This document shows, one piece after another, positions 7,753 to 17,400 of a stretch of 64,000 bases of DNA. This DNA is from UBA940 sp031548515 (GTDB lineage: Bacteria > Bacteroidota > Bacteroidia > Bacteroidales > Rikenellaceae): positions 1-64,000 of the forward strand of contig JAVBRB010000001.1 of assembly GCA_031548515.1 (NCBI GenBank). Direction: 5' to 3'. The stretch's first letter is position 1, and each line of letters begins with the position of its first letter. The position numbers and the translations under genes are program-made. The notes below the pieces were generated by a model. The model saw nothing but the letters and a program-made list of their open reading frames with translations, ran no database searches and was not told the origin of the DNA.

Positions 7753-9546
7753 TTATCCGACTATCCCCAGGGTTTTAAGCCGGGCGTGAACCAACTTACC
7801 GATAAGGCTGTTGCCATGTCCATTTATGTGCAACAGGTCGTATTCCAACAACGAGGGCGGGCATCTGCCTTCACTCATCGCCAGCTGGTCGGCTTCGGTT
7901 ATAGGCCGGCCGGAGTCGGCCATCCCGCGCGTAACGAAGTATTCGCGCAGATTGATGTATCTGTCCCCGAATGCACCGAGCATTTTTGCTTCCAGGTCGG
8001 CCCTCGATTCGGCCGTCCCGGTGTGCAGGCCTACTATTACGTAATCCGAAGCCCGACTGTAACTGATAGCCTGCCTGTATTGCTCCACAAGCTCTTCACT
8101 CGTGGCGTATCCGCCGTTCTGACCTACGAAGAACACATTCGCGTGGACATTGCGCAAGTTGCGCATAGCGTATGTGGACAGTTCTGATCTGATGCTGAGC
8201 GTCACCGGGGCGCTGCCTGCGGTTGTTCTTCGCAGCCAATAGCGGCCTGCGGGATCATAAGGCTCTTCGCCTACCCACGACAGTTCACATTCTATACCGT
8301 CGATGATACATGGATTGATCGAGGGGTCTACTCCTATCTTCATCATATTCACATTCAGATCGTTCAACTGGCAATAAAGGCCCGAATCGCCCCACGAGCC
8401 TATTTCGACCGGCGTAGTCCCGGCCGGGAGCGTGATTTCTTTTGAGGTGAACAAGGGCATACTTCCCTGCCGCCCGAATATTTCAAACGATTTTTCGCCC
8501 GGGATACCGCAGTTGATCACCTCATATTCACCCTGCCCCAACAGGCGTCGCAAGACGCCCGGCCAGCTTCCGTCTATCTCGTAGCGTTCGTCGCCGCTCC
8601 ACGTAAGGCTGTCGCCCCAGGTGACTATCTTGAGTGTAAGTTCTCCCTCGTCATCCATATCCGAGACATTCCATTGCAAGGCGAGGCTTTCATCTGTGGA
8701 GACGGTGAGCGTATAATGACCGTTGCGTTTCACGGGTATGGTGTTTTTCAGCCGGAAGGTTTCGATATGGCCCGCCCCGTCCTGCGTATAAACAATTTGT
8801 ATGATTGGGTTGTCCGTTCCTGATGTTTCGTATGTGTACAGGGTGCATAATTTCCCTTGGGCGGGCACCATCGACAGATTGTCGATGCACGCAATGGAAC
8901 TTACCGCCCCGCCCGGCATCAGCATGGTCGAGGATTTGGCATCGCAGGCCAGCGCCGAAACCAGGGTGAATCCGGCAGCCGGATTGGTTTTGTCGACAAT
9001 GTCGATGCGCAGGGCCATGCGGCGCATTGTGATACGCGGAATGGCATTGATTACGCCGGGGGTTAGCTTGGTATTTGTCCCGCCGTACATGAGCAATGGG
9101 GTGGTCAGGGCGTCGCCTTTGCTCATCACATCGCTCGCGGCAGCCATCAATTCGCTGCGGGTCGAGATTGTTTCCAGCCCCGTAGTCCGGCCGTAATAAT
9201 TTCCTACAACAAACACTTCTGCAAGCCCGATGGATTCTGCAATCGGTAAATTCATCGATGTAGAGTAGTCCGCGCCCACGGCCGTCAGCAGGTCTCCCGC
9301 CTGGCCGGTTATAAACTGGCTGAATACCTTTCCCGAAGAATTTATAAGGAAGACAGCCGCCGATTCGAGGCGGTTTTCCGCCTCGCTTGCCTGAGCGTAG
9401 GTCATAGTCGCGGTTCCGAAAGATATCGTGCATAGCGTCTGCCCTTTTGCAGTTTCTTCTATGTCCAACACCTGTTCTTCATGCGAACAAGATATCAGGA
9501 AGAGGATGCAGGAGAGTACGAGGTTTAGTTTGCCTAAGTATTTCAT
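7753..9546 (-). CDS. fimbrillin N-terminal domain fused to an SGNH/GDSL hydrolase, block II
   Basis: A 597-residue lipoprotein (LFLISC, Cys20). Residues ~30-300 resemble a fimbrillin: ESAAVFLINSSGKV, VFVVGNYYG, a RITMRRMALRIDIV strand and HYTLTVST. Residues ~303-597 are an SGNH hydrolase: block I TWGDSLTWSG (Ser313), block II INCGIPGE, block III VGQNGG (Asn477) and block V DLLHINGHGN (Asp570, His573). About 115 residues rich in beta strands separate blocks II and III. All four family residues are present, so an active esterase or deacetylase is expected. It follows the block II fimbrillin after a hairpin and precedes the C11 protease. A tip-located carbohydrate esterase is inferred. Confidence 0.82.
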   Translation of the reverse strand: MKYLGKLNLVLSCILFLISCSHEEQVLDIEETAKGQTLCTISFGTATMTYAQASEAENRLESAAVFLINSSGKVFSQFITGQAGDLLTAVGADYSTSMNLPIAESIGLAEVFVVGNYYGRTTGLETISTRSELMAAASDVMSKGDALTTPLLMYGGTNTKLTPGVINAIPRITMRRMALRIDIVDKTNPAAGFTLVSALACDAKSSTMLMPGGAVSSIACIDNLSMVPAQGKLCTLYTYETSGTDNPIIQIVYTQDGAGHIETFRLKNTIPVKRNGHYTLTVSTDESLALQWNVSDMDDEGELTLKIVTWGDSLTWSGDERYEIDGSWPGVLRRLLGQGEYEVINCGIPGEKSFEIFGRQGSMPLFTSKEITLPAGTTPVEIGSWGDSGLYCQLNDLNVNMMKIGVDPSINPCIIDGIECELSWVGEEPYDPAGRYWLRRTTAGSAPVTLSIRSELSTYAMRNLRNVHANVFFVGQNGGYATSEELVEQYRQAISYSRASDYVIVGLHTGTAESRADLEAKMLGAFGDRYINLREYFVTRGMADSGRPITEADQLAMSEGRCPPSLLEYDLLHINGHGNSLIGKLVHARLKTLGIVG

Positions 9547-9611
9547 GTTACAGGTTTAATTTAATTGACTATGAACAAAAGAGTTCATAATCAGCAGTTA
9601 TTCGTTTAGTA

Positions 9612-9639
9612 CCCTGCGGCCCGGTCAAGGGCCGCAGGG
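9612..9639 (-). terminator. 11-bp hairpin after block II fimbrillin
   Basis: CCCTGCGGCCC (9612-9622) and GGGCCGCAGGG (9629-9639) form a GC-rich stem with a 6-nt loop. No T tract follows, so partial termination or mRNA protection is more likely than full termination. Confidence 0.7.
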
Positions 9640-9699
9640 CTGTGTAAATGAAAATAATTCGAACCGGATACATTCTTTACTGCACCTGGGCTTTAACTA

Positions 9700-10941
9700 T
9701 CAGATGCCGGCAACCGTAAAGGTGATCGACGAATTGCTTTTGGTCTCCTTGAAAGTAACCGTACCGCCGTTGTTGTCGTTTGCCTTAATTCTGTAGGTCG
9801 TTCTGTAGCTGGCGCCGCCGTAGGTCAGTATCTGGTTAACCCAGGTCAGGCCGAGATCGCCGGTAGTTCCATCAGGAATAACACTAGACGAAGCAGAGTT
9901 GAAAGTCACCTCGAGAGTAGCTCCCGAAGCCACATTGCTCCAGGTTGTTCCTACTAACGTGGTTCCCGCCGAGGCGACCGGCGTGCCATGGATGGCAAAT
10001 GGCAGCACCTGTTTCTCGATTTCCATGTCGTTCTCCGAATCCCAGTCTTCAACTACGATCGTGAAGTTGAGTCGGTTGTCGACGGGGGCGGAAGTGCGGA
10101 TCGAGTAGATCTTGTTGGCTTCGATAGTTTTAGCGGTCTTCACGACGTAGGTCTGGCCGTCAGTGGTGGTGAACGTGATGACGGTCTTGCCTGCAGTAGC
10201 CGCATCCAGCTCGGTGGGGTAGAGGTAGAAAGCGGCCTCTGCCTTATTGGCAACGAAATTGAGGGTCATCTCTTCTACCAGGCCACTTACGGTCTGGGTA
10301 TTGTTGGCCAATACGCCGACGTGCTGTTTAGCGTTCGAAATAGCCACGGTTTTAAGCACAATGCCACTCACAGCCGGGTCGTTATGAACGTCGAAACGGG
10401 CTACGCGGCGCACCAGTTTGGGAGTGGTGACCTGAAGGCCGTTCGAGGGGGTGATGTTGGCGATCTTGGGAGTAGCCATCAGGAACGGGGTTTTAAGCCT
10501 TTCATAAACAGTGGTAAAGCCCAGGGTGTTGGACATAAGGGTCTGTAATTGGGCCTCGCTGGTGGTGGCGGCATCCTGTACAAAACCGGCAGCGGGTATA
10601 TTTGTCATGTTCGGGTTGCCGATAATGTAGAAGTCGCGGGGGCTAGTGCCTTCCACGGCGATTTGAGCCGTACCAGTCGCACTGTTGTAGTTGGCATCCG
10701 TGCCGTTGAAGATCTTCTCCAGTTTGCCGCCTTTGAGCATGAAAATGGCGATGTCGTTCACCTGGCGCTCGGCAGCCGTTCCGTGGAGATCGGCGGCATA
10801 CGTTACAGGAACCATTGCGGGAATTTGCAACGTAATGGTGTTCAATTCATTGGAATCTGCTTTGCCAATTGGTTCTTCCTGTGAGCAGGAAGCGAGCATA
10901 GCCGCCATTGCAACCAATGCTGTTGTGAAATGTTTTTTCAT
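9700..10941 (-). CDS. FimA-like major fimbrillin precursor, block II
   Basis: A 413-residue lipoprotein precursor (MAAMLASC). The N-terminal domain has the fimbrillin pattern VNDIAIFMLKGGKL, DFYIIGNPN and LVRRVARFDVHN; the interior ends in FTIVVEDWDSEND, and a C-terminal ~90-residue beta domain rich in Thr, Ser and Gly follows. Where the block I and III subunits have Thr-Arg-Ala, this one has PVTYAADL, so the presumed maturation bond is Tyr-Ala or lies elsewhere; the first Arg after the lipobox is Arg61. Its codon choice and strong downstream hairpin suggest high expression. It is likely the shaft subunit of block II. Confidence 0.82.
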   Translation of the reverse strand: MKKHFTTALVAMAAMLASCSQEEPIGKADSNELNTITLQIPAMVPVTYAADLHGTAAERQVNDIAIFMLKGGKLEKIFNGTDANYNSATGTAQIAVEGTSPRDFYIIGNPNMTNIPAAGFVQDAATTSEAQLQTLMSNTLGFTTVYERLKTPFLMATPKIANITPSNGLQVTTPKLVRRVARFDVHNDPAVSGIVLKTVAISNAKQHVGVLANNTQTVSGLVEEMTLNFVANKAEAAFYLYPTELDAATAGKTVITFTTTDGQTYVVKTAKTIEANKIYSIRTSAPVDNRLNFTIVVEDWDSENDMEIEKQVLPFAIHGTPVASAGTTLVGTTWSNVASGATLEVTFNSASSSVIPDGTTGDLGLTWVNQILTYGGASYRTTYRIKANDNNGGTVTFKETKSNSSITFTVAGI

Positions 10942-11021
10942 AATTTAATGATTTGGTTAATTGAATAAAGTGAAATAATAAAGTGAAAGAAAAAATGAAT
11001 GAAAATTATATTGCCGTACTA

Positions 11022-12086
11022 TTACAACCATCCGCCGTCTTCCCAATCCGCGACTTCCAGCGGCATCACCCACACGTTATCGCCATCTACCAATATATCT
11101 ATCGCATACTCCTGGCGTAGCGTGTAGTTGAGGGCGGGCACGTTCTGATCGAAATATTTCCACAGGTCGATCTCTTTTGCCGGATCGGGATGCACCACCC
11201 TATTCCCCTGACTGTCGAAGATGTTCAGTACGGGATGGGAATCCCGGCAGATGCGGTAGGTCACGAATTCGCCGCGCAACTCCCTGTCTCCGTTCATCAC
11301 GACCGTCGTTTTGTAGTCGAGCATATGCTGATCGTGGTCGATACGCGGAATGTGATGAATTATCAGGTTGCTTTTTGTCGAATAGCCGTCGTCCACCAGA
11401 GGATCGTGCAACTGGTGCGCCCCACCTGGATAGGGGTAAAAAAGATGAGGCATGAATCCCGCTCGTGATCCGACATCTTCCAGGTATACCGTATAAGTGC
11501 CCTGTGCGGGCGGTGCGCTTTTCCAACGCACACGGAATGTCAGCGACAGATGAGAGTGTACGGCATCCACGCGGACTTTGCTGACGCCGGTCCTGGCAAC
11601 AGTGAAGGTGCGGTAGCCGTGCCACAGGCGGTCGCCGTTGGGATGGGTGTCGTCCACCGGATCTGGCATCGAGTCGAGCGAGAGCAACAATTCTTCGCGG
11701 GTGGTGAGACCCTTTACCGGAGCGGGAGATACTTCGTTGTTGATGTCGGAGCAGTTGCCCCACATTATGACCGAGTAACGGCCTGTATCGAGGGTGTGCC
11801 GCGAATAGTATTGATTCTCACAAGGGTCTAAGGATACATTCCTCCAATCCACAAGTACATCGTCGCCGTCAAAAATGTACTCCGTAATGGAGTGTACGTA
11901 ACTTGGCAACACATTGTAAGTGGTGGAATTCTCACGATTGTAGTGATAGAGTATTTCGACGTTATGGTCGCATACTTTAGGCATTGCCAGATCGATCTGG
12001 CACGACGCCAGCCCTACGGTCATTATAACAGTCGTTATCGCTGCCCGCAGCCTGCTGAAAATTGTGCATATGTTCGCCCTGTGCAT
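11022..12086 (-). CDS. FimB/Mfa2-type anchor lipoprotein, block II
   Basis: A 354-residue protein, translation-coupled to the upstream gene by a TAATG stop-start overlap; an ATG at 12098 adds four residues. The signal ends TVGLASC. Family features include DHNVEILYHYNREN after the lipid Cys, ITEYIFDGDDVL, YSVIMWGNCSD and SHLSLTFRVRW, ending PLEVADWEDGGWL. It presumably anchors the fimbria built from the 9700-10941 subunit. The order anchor-then-fimbrillin is the reverse of blocks I and III. Confidence 0.75.
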   Translation of the reverse strand: MHRANICTIFSRLRAAITTVIMTVGLASCQIDLAMPKVCDHNVEILYHYNRENSTTYNVLPSYVHSITEYIFDGDDVLVDWRNVSLDPCENQYYSRHTLDTGRYSVIMWGNCSDINNEVSPAPVKGLTTREELLLSLDSMPDPVDDTHPNGDRLWHGYRTFTVARTGVSKVRVDAVHSHLSLTFRVRWKSAPPAQGTYTVYLEDVGSRAGFMPHLFYPYPGGAHQLHDPLVDDGYSTKSNLIIHHIPRIDHDQHMLDYKTTVVMNGDRELRGEFVTYRICRDSHPVLNIFDSQGNRVVHPDPAKEIDLWKYFDQNVPALNYTLRQEYAIDILVDGDNVWVMPLEVADWEDGGWL

Positions 12087-13558
12087 TATTTTACCCATTG
12101 TAGATTTGTATTGCCTTGAGCATCGCCGGTAGCTGCCGCACGGCTGAACAGGTCAGCGGCACGTTCGCGGTCACCTTCGAGGTAGGCCACGACACCCTGG
12201 TTTGTAAAGGAGCGGGGATCATCGGCGATTTTGTTCAGGTAGAACTTGGCATCTGTCAGGTCGCCCATCAATATGGCTGCCGCAGCGGCATTGTTGGCCG
12301 CGATCACATCGTTTGGGTAGATCCTCGCGGCGATCTCATACACCTCTCGGTACTCGCGCGTTCCAGGAGTATACTCTTTCGTAACACGGTACATCTCTTC
12401 CAAAGAGAGCAGTCCCGGACGGGTGAAAAGAATATCGCGCAGATCCTTCTCGGCTATGGCATCGACCACATAGTCGGCCCGCACCTCGATACGCCGCAAT
12501 TTCGGGAAAAGGTACTCGAGCATCTCGCGAAATGGAGCACCGCCCTGAAGCGCAATGATCTTACTTTCACGGCCGTCCATAGTTGTCGAGCTGTTGATTA
12601 TTTCGAATATTTTATCCTTATATACGGGGTTGGTCTGCTTCAACAGTTCAATCAGTCCATCCCAGTCCTCGGGTACATTCGCGGTGTAGATGGTGTATTG
12701 CTGCAGGTTGTATTTCTGTGTGGCGTAGCTCTTGAATGAGTTGGCGCGGTTTCTCGAGAGTATATCGTTCGAGGCATAGGTGCCCTCGGGGGATGCGTAG
12801 CCTGTTATTTGGATGGCGCTTACCGTGATATGCTGTTGGCCAATGACCGAGGTGAGCAATTCGTCTACCTTCCTGAGTTCGGCCGGGTTATTCGAGAAAT
12901 CTTCGTAGATCACATAGCTGCCGCGTTTGAAGTTCAGAAAAGCCGACACGTTCTCCGAACGGCTCTTCACCGCTTCGACTTGCGGGGTGAGAAAACAGAC
13001 CATCTGCGGTATACGCGAAGGGTCTGCGCTCCATACCTCCGGAGCAGCAGGCTCGGGTTCGGTCAGACCGAGGTCGCCGGTAATAAGGTTTTTGTCCAAT
13101 GGAACCACCGAGCAGCAGTCATGACATGCGTAATTGGCAAACAGCGACGCGTCTGCCATCCACGGTTGGTAAGGAACCGCAACCGCATAGTCGGTCATAT
13201 ATGTATTGTTTTTACGTACCGGCGTGTAGCGGGCGTAAGGTTCTGTATATGTCACATCGGGATATATCGTTCGGTCGCGGCGGTCGAATTTATATCGTTG
13301 GCGGCCCGTCCATTCCACGCGCGGCATGGACAGGCTATGTGCGCCGTTTTCTATCGAAGGCTGCATTGAGAATCCTTCGCGGGTTCTGACCTTCAGCCGC
13401 TCAGTGCGAATATTGAGCGCCACGCGAAGGCTGTCTCCGTCTGCAACCACAGACACCGGAGTGATGCTTACGGCTTTTACGGGATTGGTTTTCTTCGCCT
13501 GTACTGGGCCGTAAACCAGCGCAGCAAGGCATATGTATAGCAGGTTTATTTTCTTCAT
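12086..13558 (-). CDS. DUF3868/OmpA-like/TPR protein, block II
   Basis: A 490-residue secreted protein (signal ending GPVQA). Residues ~25-150 form the DUF3868 domain, with YTPVRKNNTYMTDYAVAVPY and a Cys cluster at 145, 148 and 149. Residues ~240-400 are OmpA-like, including QITGYASPEGTYASND and LSRNRANSFKSY, the peptidoglycan-binding-like part. Residues ~420-490 show two TPR-like helices. DUF3868 proteins are found beside fimbrial genes in Bacteroidales, but their function is not established. It pairs with the DUF3575 gene upstream, the same pairing as in block III, where the TPR tail is missing. Confidence 0.8.
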   Translation of the reverse strand: MKKINLLYICLAALVYGPVQAKKTNPVKAVSITPVSVVADGDSLRVALNIRTERLKVRTREGFSMQPSIENGAHSLSMPRVEWTGRQRYKFDRRDRTIYPDVTYTEPYARYTPVRKNNTYMTDYAVAVPYQPWMADASLFANYACHDCCSVVPLDKNLITGDLGLTEPEPAAPEVWSADPSRIPQMVCFLTPQVEAVKSRSENVSAFLNFKRGSYVIYEDFSNNPAELRKVDELLTSVIGQQHITVSAIQITGYASPEGTYASNDILSRNRANSFKSYATQKYNLQQYTIYTANVPEDWDGLIELLKQTNPVYKDKIFEIINSSTTMDGRESKIIALQGGAPFREMLEYLFPKLRRIEVRADYVVDAIAEKDLRDILFTRPGLLSLEEMYRVTKEYTPGTREYREVYEIAARIYPNDVIAANNAAAAAILMGDLTDAKFYLNKIADDPRSFTNQGVVAYLEGDRERAADLFSRAAATGDAQGNTNLQWVK

Positions 13559-13608
13559 ATCATCGCTTGTTTAAGTAGTTCAATCTGTTGTATAGTTTTC
13601 ATCAGCGC

Positions 13609-14223
13609 TTAATTGATCATAAAGATCAGATTCACGCCCAACTTCGTCGGTCCGAAATAGTCGCGCTTATAGCTGCCCACCATGGACACGCACTCCTCAC
13701 ACAGGTATTTGTCGTAATGCAGGCGAACGTAGCCTATTCCGGCGGTAAGTTCCAGCCCCCACCGGCGGCCCAGTGGGAAGTGATAGCCATAGGCGATACC
13801 TCCGCCGTAGCCGTAACCCTTGTACATGTAATCCTGCACAGACTGCGGGCCGAAATTCAAGTTGCCGACATTGAAACGGCCGTATATACCGTGAGCTCCA
13901 AGGAAGTGCCCTTCGAATCGGCGGCAGAACCAATACCTCGCTTCGGGCTGCACCATCCAGTGGCGCAGCGACATTCCATTTTTCCACACCCATGGATTCC
14001 AACCGACACCTACTTCAAGGGTCCACTTGGGAGCCAATCCGAATTCCAGCGCCGCGTTGGGCGAAGTCGTGCCCCAATAGAGCAGGTTGGTCTTCACGCC
14101 GACAGATGTGTGGCGCGACTGGGGATAGGCCCCGGTTCCTTTTTCATTTTTCTGCGCCAAGGCCGCTGCCGGCGCAAAGGCCAACAGCGTTATGGGCAGG
14201 AGAATCCTCATTTTTATTCGCAT
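13609..14223 (-). CDS. DUF3575 outer-membrane protein, block II
   Basis: A 204-residue protein beginning MRIKMRILLPITLLAF with a signal peptide ending ALA-Q. The start was chosen because an upstream ATG adds 24 residues without signal character. The mature part has repeated aromatic, glycine-rich strands (VGVKTNLLYWGTTSPNAALE, GYGYGGGIAYGYHF, ELTAGIGYVRL) typical of a small beta barrel. A CEEC motif near the C-terminus (residues ~175-178) precedes DYFGPTKLGVNLIF. It resembles the C-terminal half of the STN-DUF3575 fusion at 24506-25600. It is first in block II; no exact TAnnTTTG element was found before it. Confidence 0.78.
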   Translation of the reverse strand: MRIKMRILLPITLLAFAPAAALAQKNEKGTGAYPQSRHTSVGVKTNLLYWGTTSPNAALEFGLAPKWTLEVGVGWNPWVWKNGMSLRHWMVQPEARYWFCRRFEGHFLGAHGIYGRFNVGNLNFGPQSVQDYMYKGYGYGGGIAYGYHFPLGRRWGLELTAGIGYVRLHYDKYLCEECVSMVGSYKRDYFGPTKLGVNLIFMIN

Positions 14224-14375
14224 ATATGATTGGTTTAAGTTTGGTTTCGGATATGGCCGGGTCATCCGGGGGTTTTCACAGCGGCAATCCGGCATTGCGC
14301 ATTTCGTCGAGTCGGTTTTTCAAAAGTTGTAACATGGCGTCCGCTCTGTCTGTCGGGATGGGAGCGGGAACGGGT

Positions 14376-14391
14376 GGTATGCTGGCATACC
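14376..14391 (-). terminator. short hairpin after the 1,042-residue fimbrial gene
   Basis: GGTATG-CTGG-CATACC forms a 6-bp stem with a tetraloop 15 bp after the stop codon at 14406. There is no T tract. It marks the boundary of blocks III and II and may only slow or process transcripts. Confidence 0.45.
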
Positions 14392-14405
14392 GGTGATATC
14401 AATTG

Positions 14406-17400
14406 TTATCGTGTCTTTGCGCAGCGAACTGCGTAGCCGTTGGGATAACCGGAAGAAGGGCTATTAAATCCGGCCGAATACAATAATATGTGGGCGCTTT
14501 TTCTCCAAACAGCATACACACTTCCTATATTTGTGGTTAAATTTCCGTCGCTCCTTTCCCTGGAGCCGGAGAAAGGGAAATAGCCTATGTAATTGTTGTC
14601 AGGATATTCATATAGATCCATCCCCTCTCCTGCAACATATTCGCTTTCATCGAAAGGGACTCTTCCGAGATAATATTCCCTCGGGACCTCCCACCCTTCG
14701 GGGCATGGATCGTATCCGGTCTTTCCGCTCGGCAAGTCCCAAAAATCAGTCCGGGATATCAAGCTATAGTCAGGTGAATACCAACTCTGCTGTGCGTTAG
14801 GATGGCTATTGGTGTAAAATATCAAAGGATTCGTTATCGCATTCGCGAGGTTGCGGTCGGTGGTAACGGCGGTTTTCCTGAATCCGTCGATGTCTTCATA
14901 CAACGGGACATTGTTCATGTCATAAATAGCCTTGCTGTTTACGCTTACGGAGATAAAGTTCACCTGACTGGAACCGGTAAAAGGGGCATTGCGGCCATGC
15001 TGGTAAAGCAGACCATAACTGCGGACGTCATCGGCATCGACCGGTTTGAAGTTGGTGGTAGCTCCCAGATCGCGATCCATTATCTTGGTCCCCAGTGTTT
15101 TTACAAAGTGGCCCTTATTGTCGGGGTCATAATTTTTGACCACCCATATATGCCAATTCCAGCGGACGACGCCGTTTTCCTTCAGCACGACCACGGCATT
15201 CCCCTCTTTACCGCCGGTATTGACCGTGACTTTGAACTCCGCGTCGATCATGTCACCTGTAGAGGTAACGGGATCGTTTACGCTGGTGACAAGGCTTATT
15301 TCGTCCTGCCACAGCAGTTCGGTGGTATAGGGACCGCTTGTCATTGCCGAAGCGTCTCCCGCCCGCTGCCCGTTGAGGTCCACATCCGATTCCCAGATAT
15401 CGAAGACTTTTCTTATCGGAATGTTGACCGTATTCTGGCCTGACGCAGGATTGACGATATAGCAGTTTGAATCGAGTTTTTTGAGGGTAATGTTTATCGG
15501 GACTGCCGACACGTTCTGTTCGGGAAGCGAGAAGGTCAGCACCGGCACGGCGCCGTTGGTACTGCCGGTCGTGAAGCTGAATGTGGTTCCCGATATATTC
15601 GGCTGGCCTGCGGTAACAGGAACGGTAATCTGTCCCGCATCGCCGGATATCGCCGCTGTCCACTGCGCGTTGGCCTTTACGGTAAACGAATATGTGGTGG
15701 AGAGTTGATAGGTTTCCTGCGTTCCGGTTACGATTATCCGGTAGTCGAATTGCCGTAACAGGACGGTTTTGACTTTCTCGTTGCCTTCGCCGTCGTCGAC
15801 GGTTATTTTCAGGATCGAACGGCGTTCGACGAAATTGTTGAGCGTTCGTGCGTCCGGAAGTAAGGTCAATTGACGGAATCCGCCGTTGGACGGGTCGCCG
15901 TCATTATCGTCAATGGTTGCGGGGATCGCATTTCCGCCTGAGAACGTGACATCAGCGTACCCCGTCAGGCCATAAGACGGCCCTTCTGCATGGCTGGCAT
16001 TTATGAGTTGAAGTGAAACGTCCCGTGATGCCGGCTCCCAATCTATGGGCAGGTTGAACGCTGCCGGACTGGCTGCCGAGAACACTATTTCCACGTCGCC
16101 CACATCGAGCGAAAGGTCGAGGTCGTAATTCTGGGTGACCGTTATCTCCTGTTTAAGACGGCCCGCCGTCAATGTAACGATTGCGGTGCGGGCATCGCCG
16201 TAAGTGTCATTGGCCTGTATCTCCATACCGATGGCATGCTCGGCCCTGTCGCCGTCTCCCTGGGGATTTACCAGAGAAAACCAGCCGCTGTCCGCATCGT
16301 CGATCATTCTCGCAGTCGCTTTCCAGCCGCCGGAGTAGTTGGTGGCGGCTTTGATGGTGGTTATCGAGGCATGGAGCGACCGGTCGACTGTGTACTCGTT
16401 GGCCGTAACGGTCAGAAAACTGCTGCCGTCCCACACCACGCTGCCCATATTGCCGCTGTCCCATACCTGGGTTGAAGCCGTCAGATTGGTGAATCCGGCG
16501 GCGATCGCTTCGGCCGGGTTCGGATAACCGCGCCCCGAAACGTTATCGATGGATACGATATAGTGAAAATTGCGCAGCAGCGGCACGAAGGCGATGCCGT
16601 CATGAAAGTCGACACGGTAATAACTGTCATTCTCGCCGTTCCAGGAGCCGCGAACCAGAAGGAACGGTTCGTCCGTCGAAGAAGTACTCGTGGCGGCGGG
16701 GGCTTCGAACGTGTATATGACGCCGTTCAGCGACTTGCCGGCCGTGGTCATAGACGTGTATGGGAAATTCGATACGGAAGCCCTGCCGTCCGATGGAAGC
16801 GAGATTGCTGTGGTCTCGTTGCCGTCCGCATCCCAGTTCGCCGCCGACGGAGCCAGAAGTCCTTTCGTGGAAGGGTTGTAGAGATAAACACCCGTCAGCG
16901 AAAAATCGTCCTGCGCGCCATCGTCGACCACTACGTCTATTCGCGCCATAGAACGGATCAACCCGATCTCGTCCGAGGCAGAAGCCGCGTCGGTGAACAC
17001 CTTGAAATCGTTCTGCCCCCACATCGGAAGCGGGTCATACGATCCTGTCGCGCTGTTCCATGCCGCGGCCCGCTCCATGACCATGGCGGCCATGGCTTCG
17101 GTGTAGGTGGTATGTTCGTCGAACGATGAAAGCACCGACTCCACCGCCGTGCGCGAGTTGGTGAATACCACGAGTTGCTGGTATTCGCCGCTCTTTTGTA
17201 GCGTCACGGTGAAGTTCTTTTTCGAACTGTCGTCCTCGCCGCTGTCGACGATACGCGTCGTCTGCGCGCGGTAGAAGAACGTTGCGCCGGCATCAGGGTC
17301 GGCATAATTCGATTTTTTGAAAACGAGGATATCTATCTCTTCTATCTCGTTCTCGTCGTCGGCACCAAGGGCGCGGGTGCCCGTGTTTGCCGGGTTCCCG

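Noticed and set aside
14280..14336. 19-codon ORF MLQLLKNRLDEMRNAGLPL between blocks III and II
   Set aside because: Plausible helix but too short to support, with no start signal and no sign of regulation tied to it.
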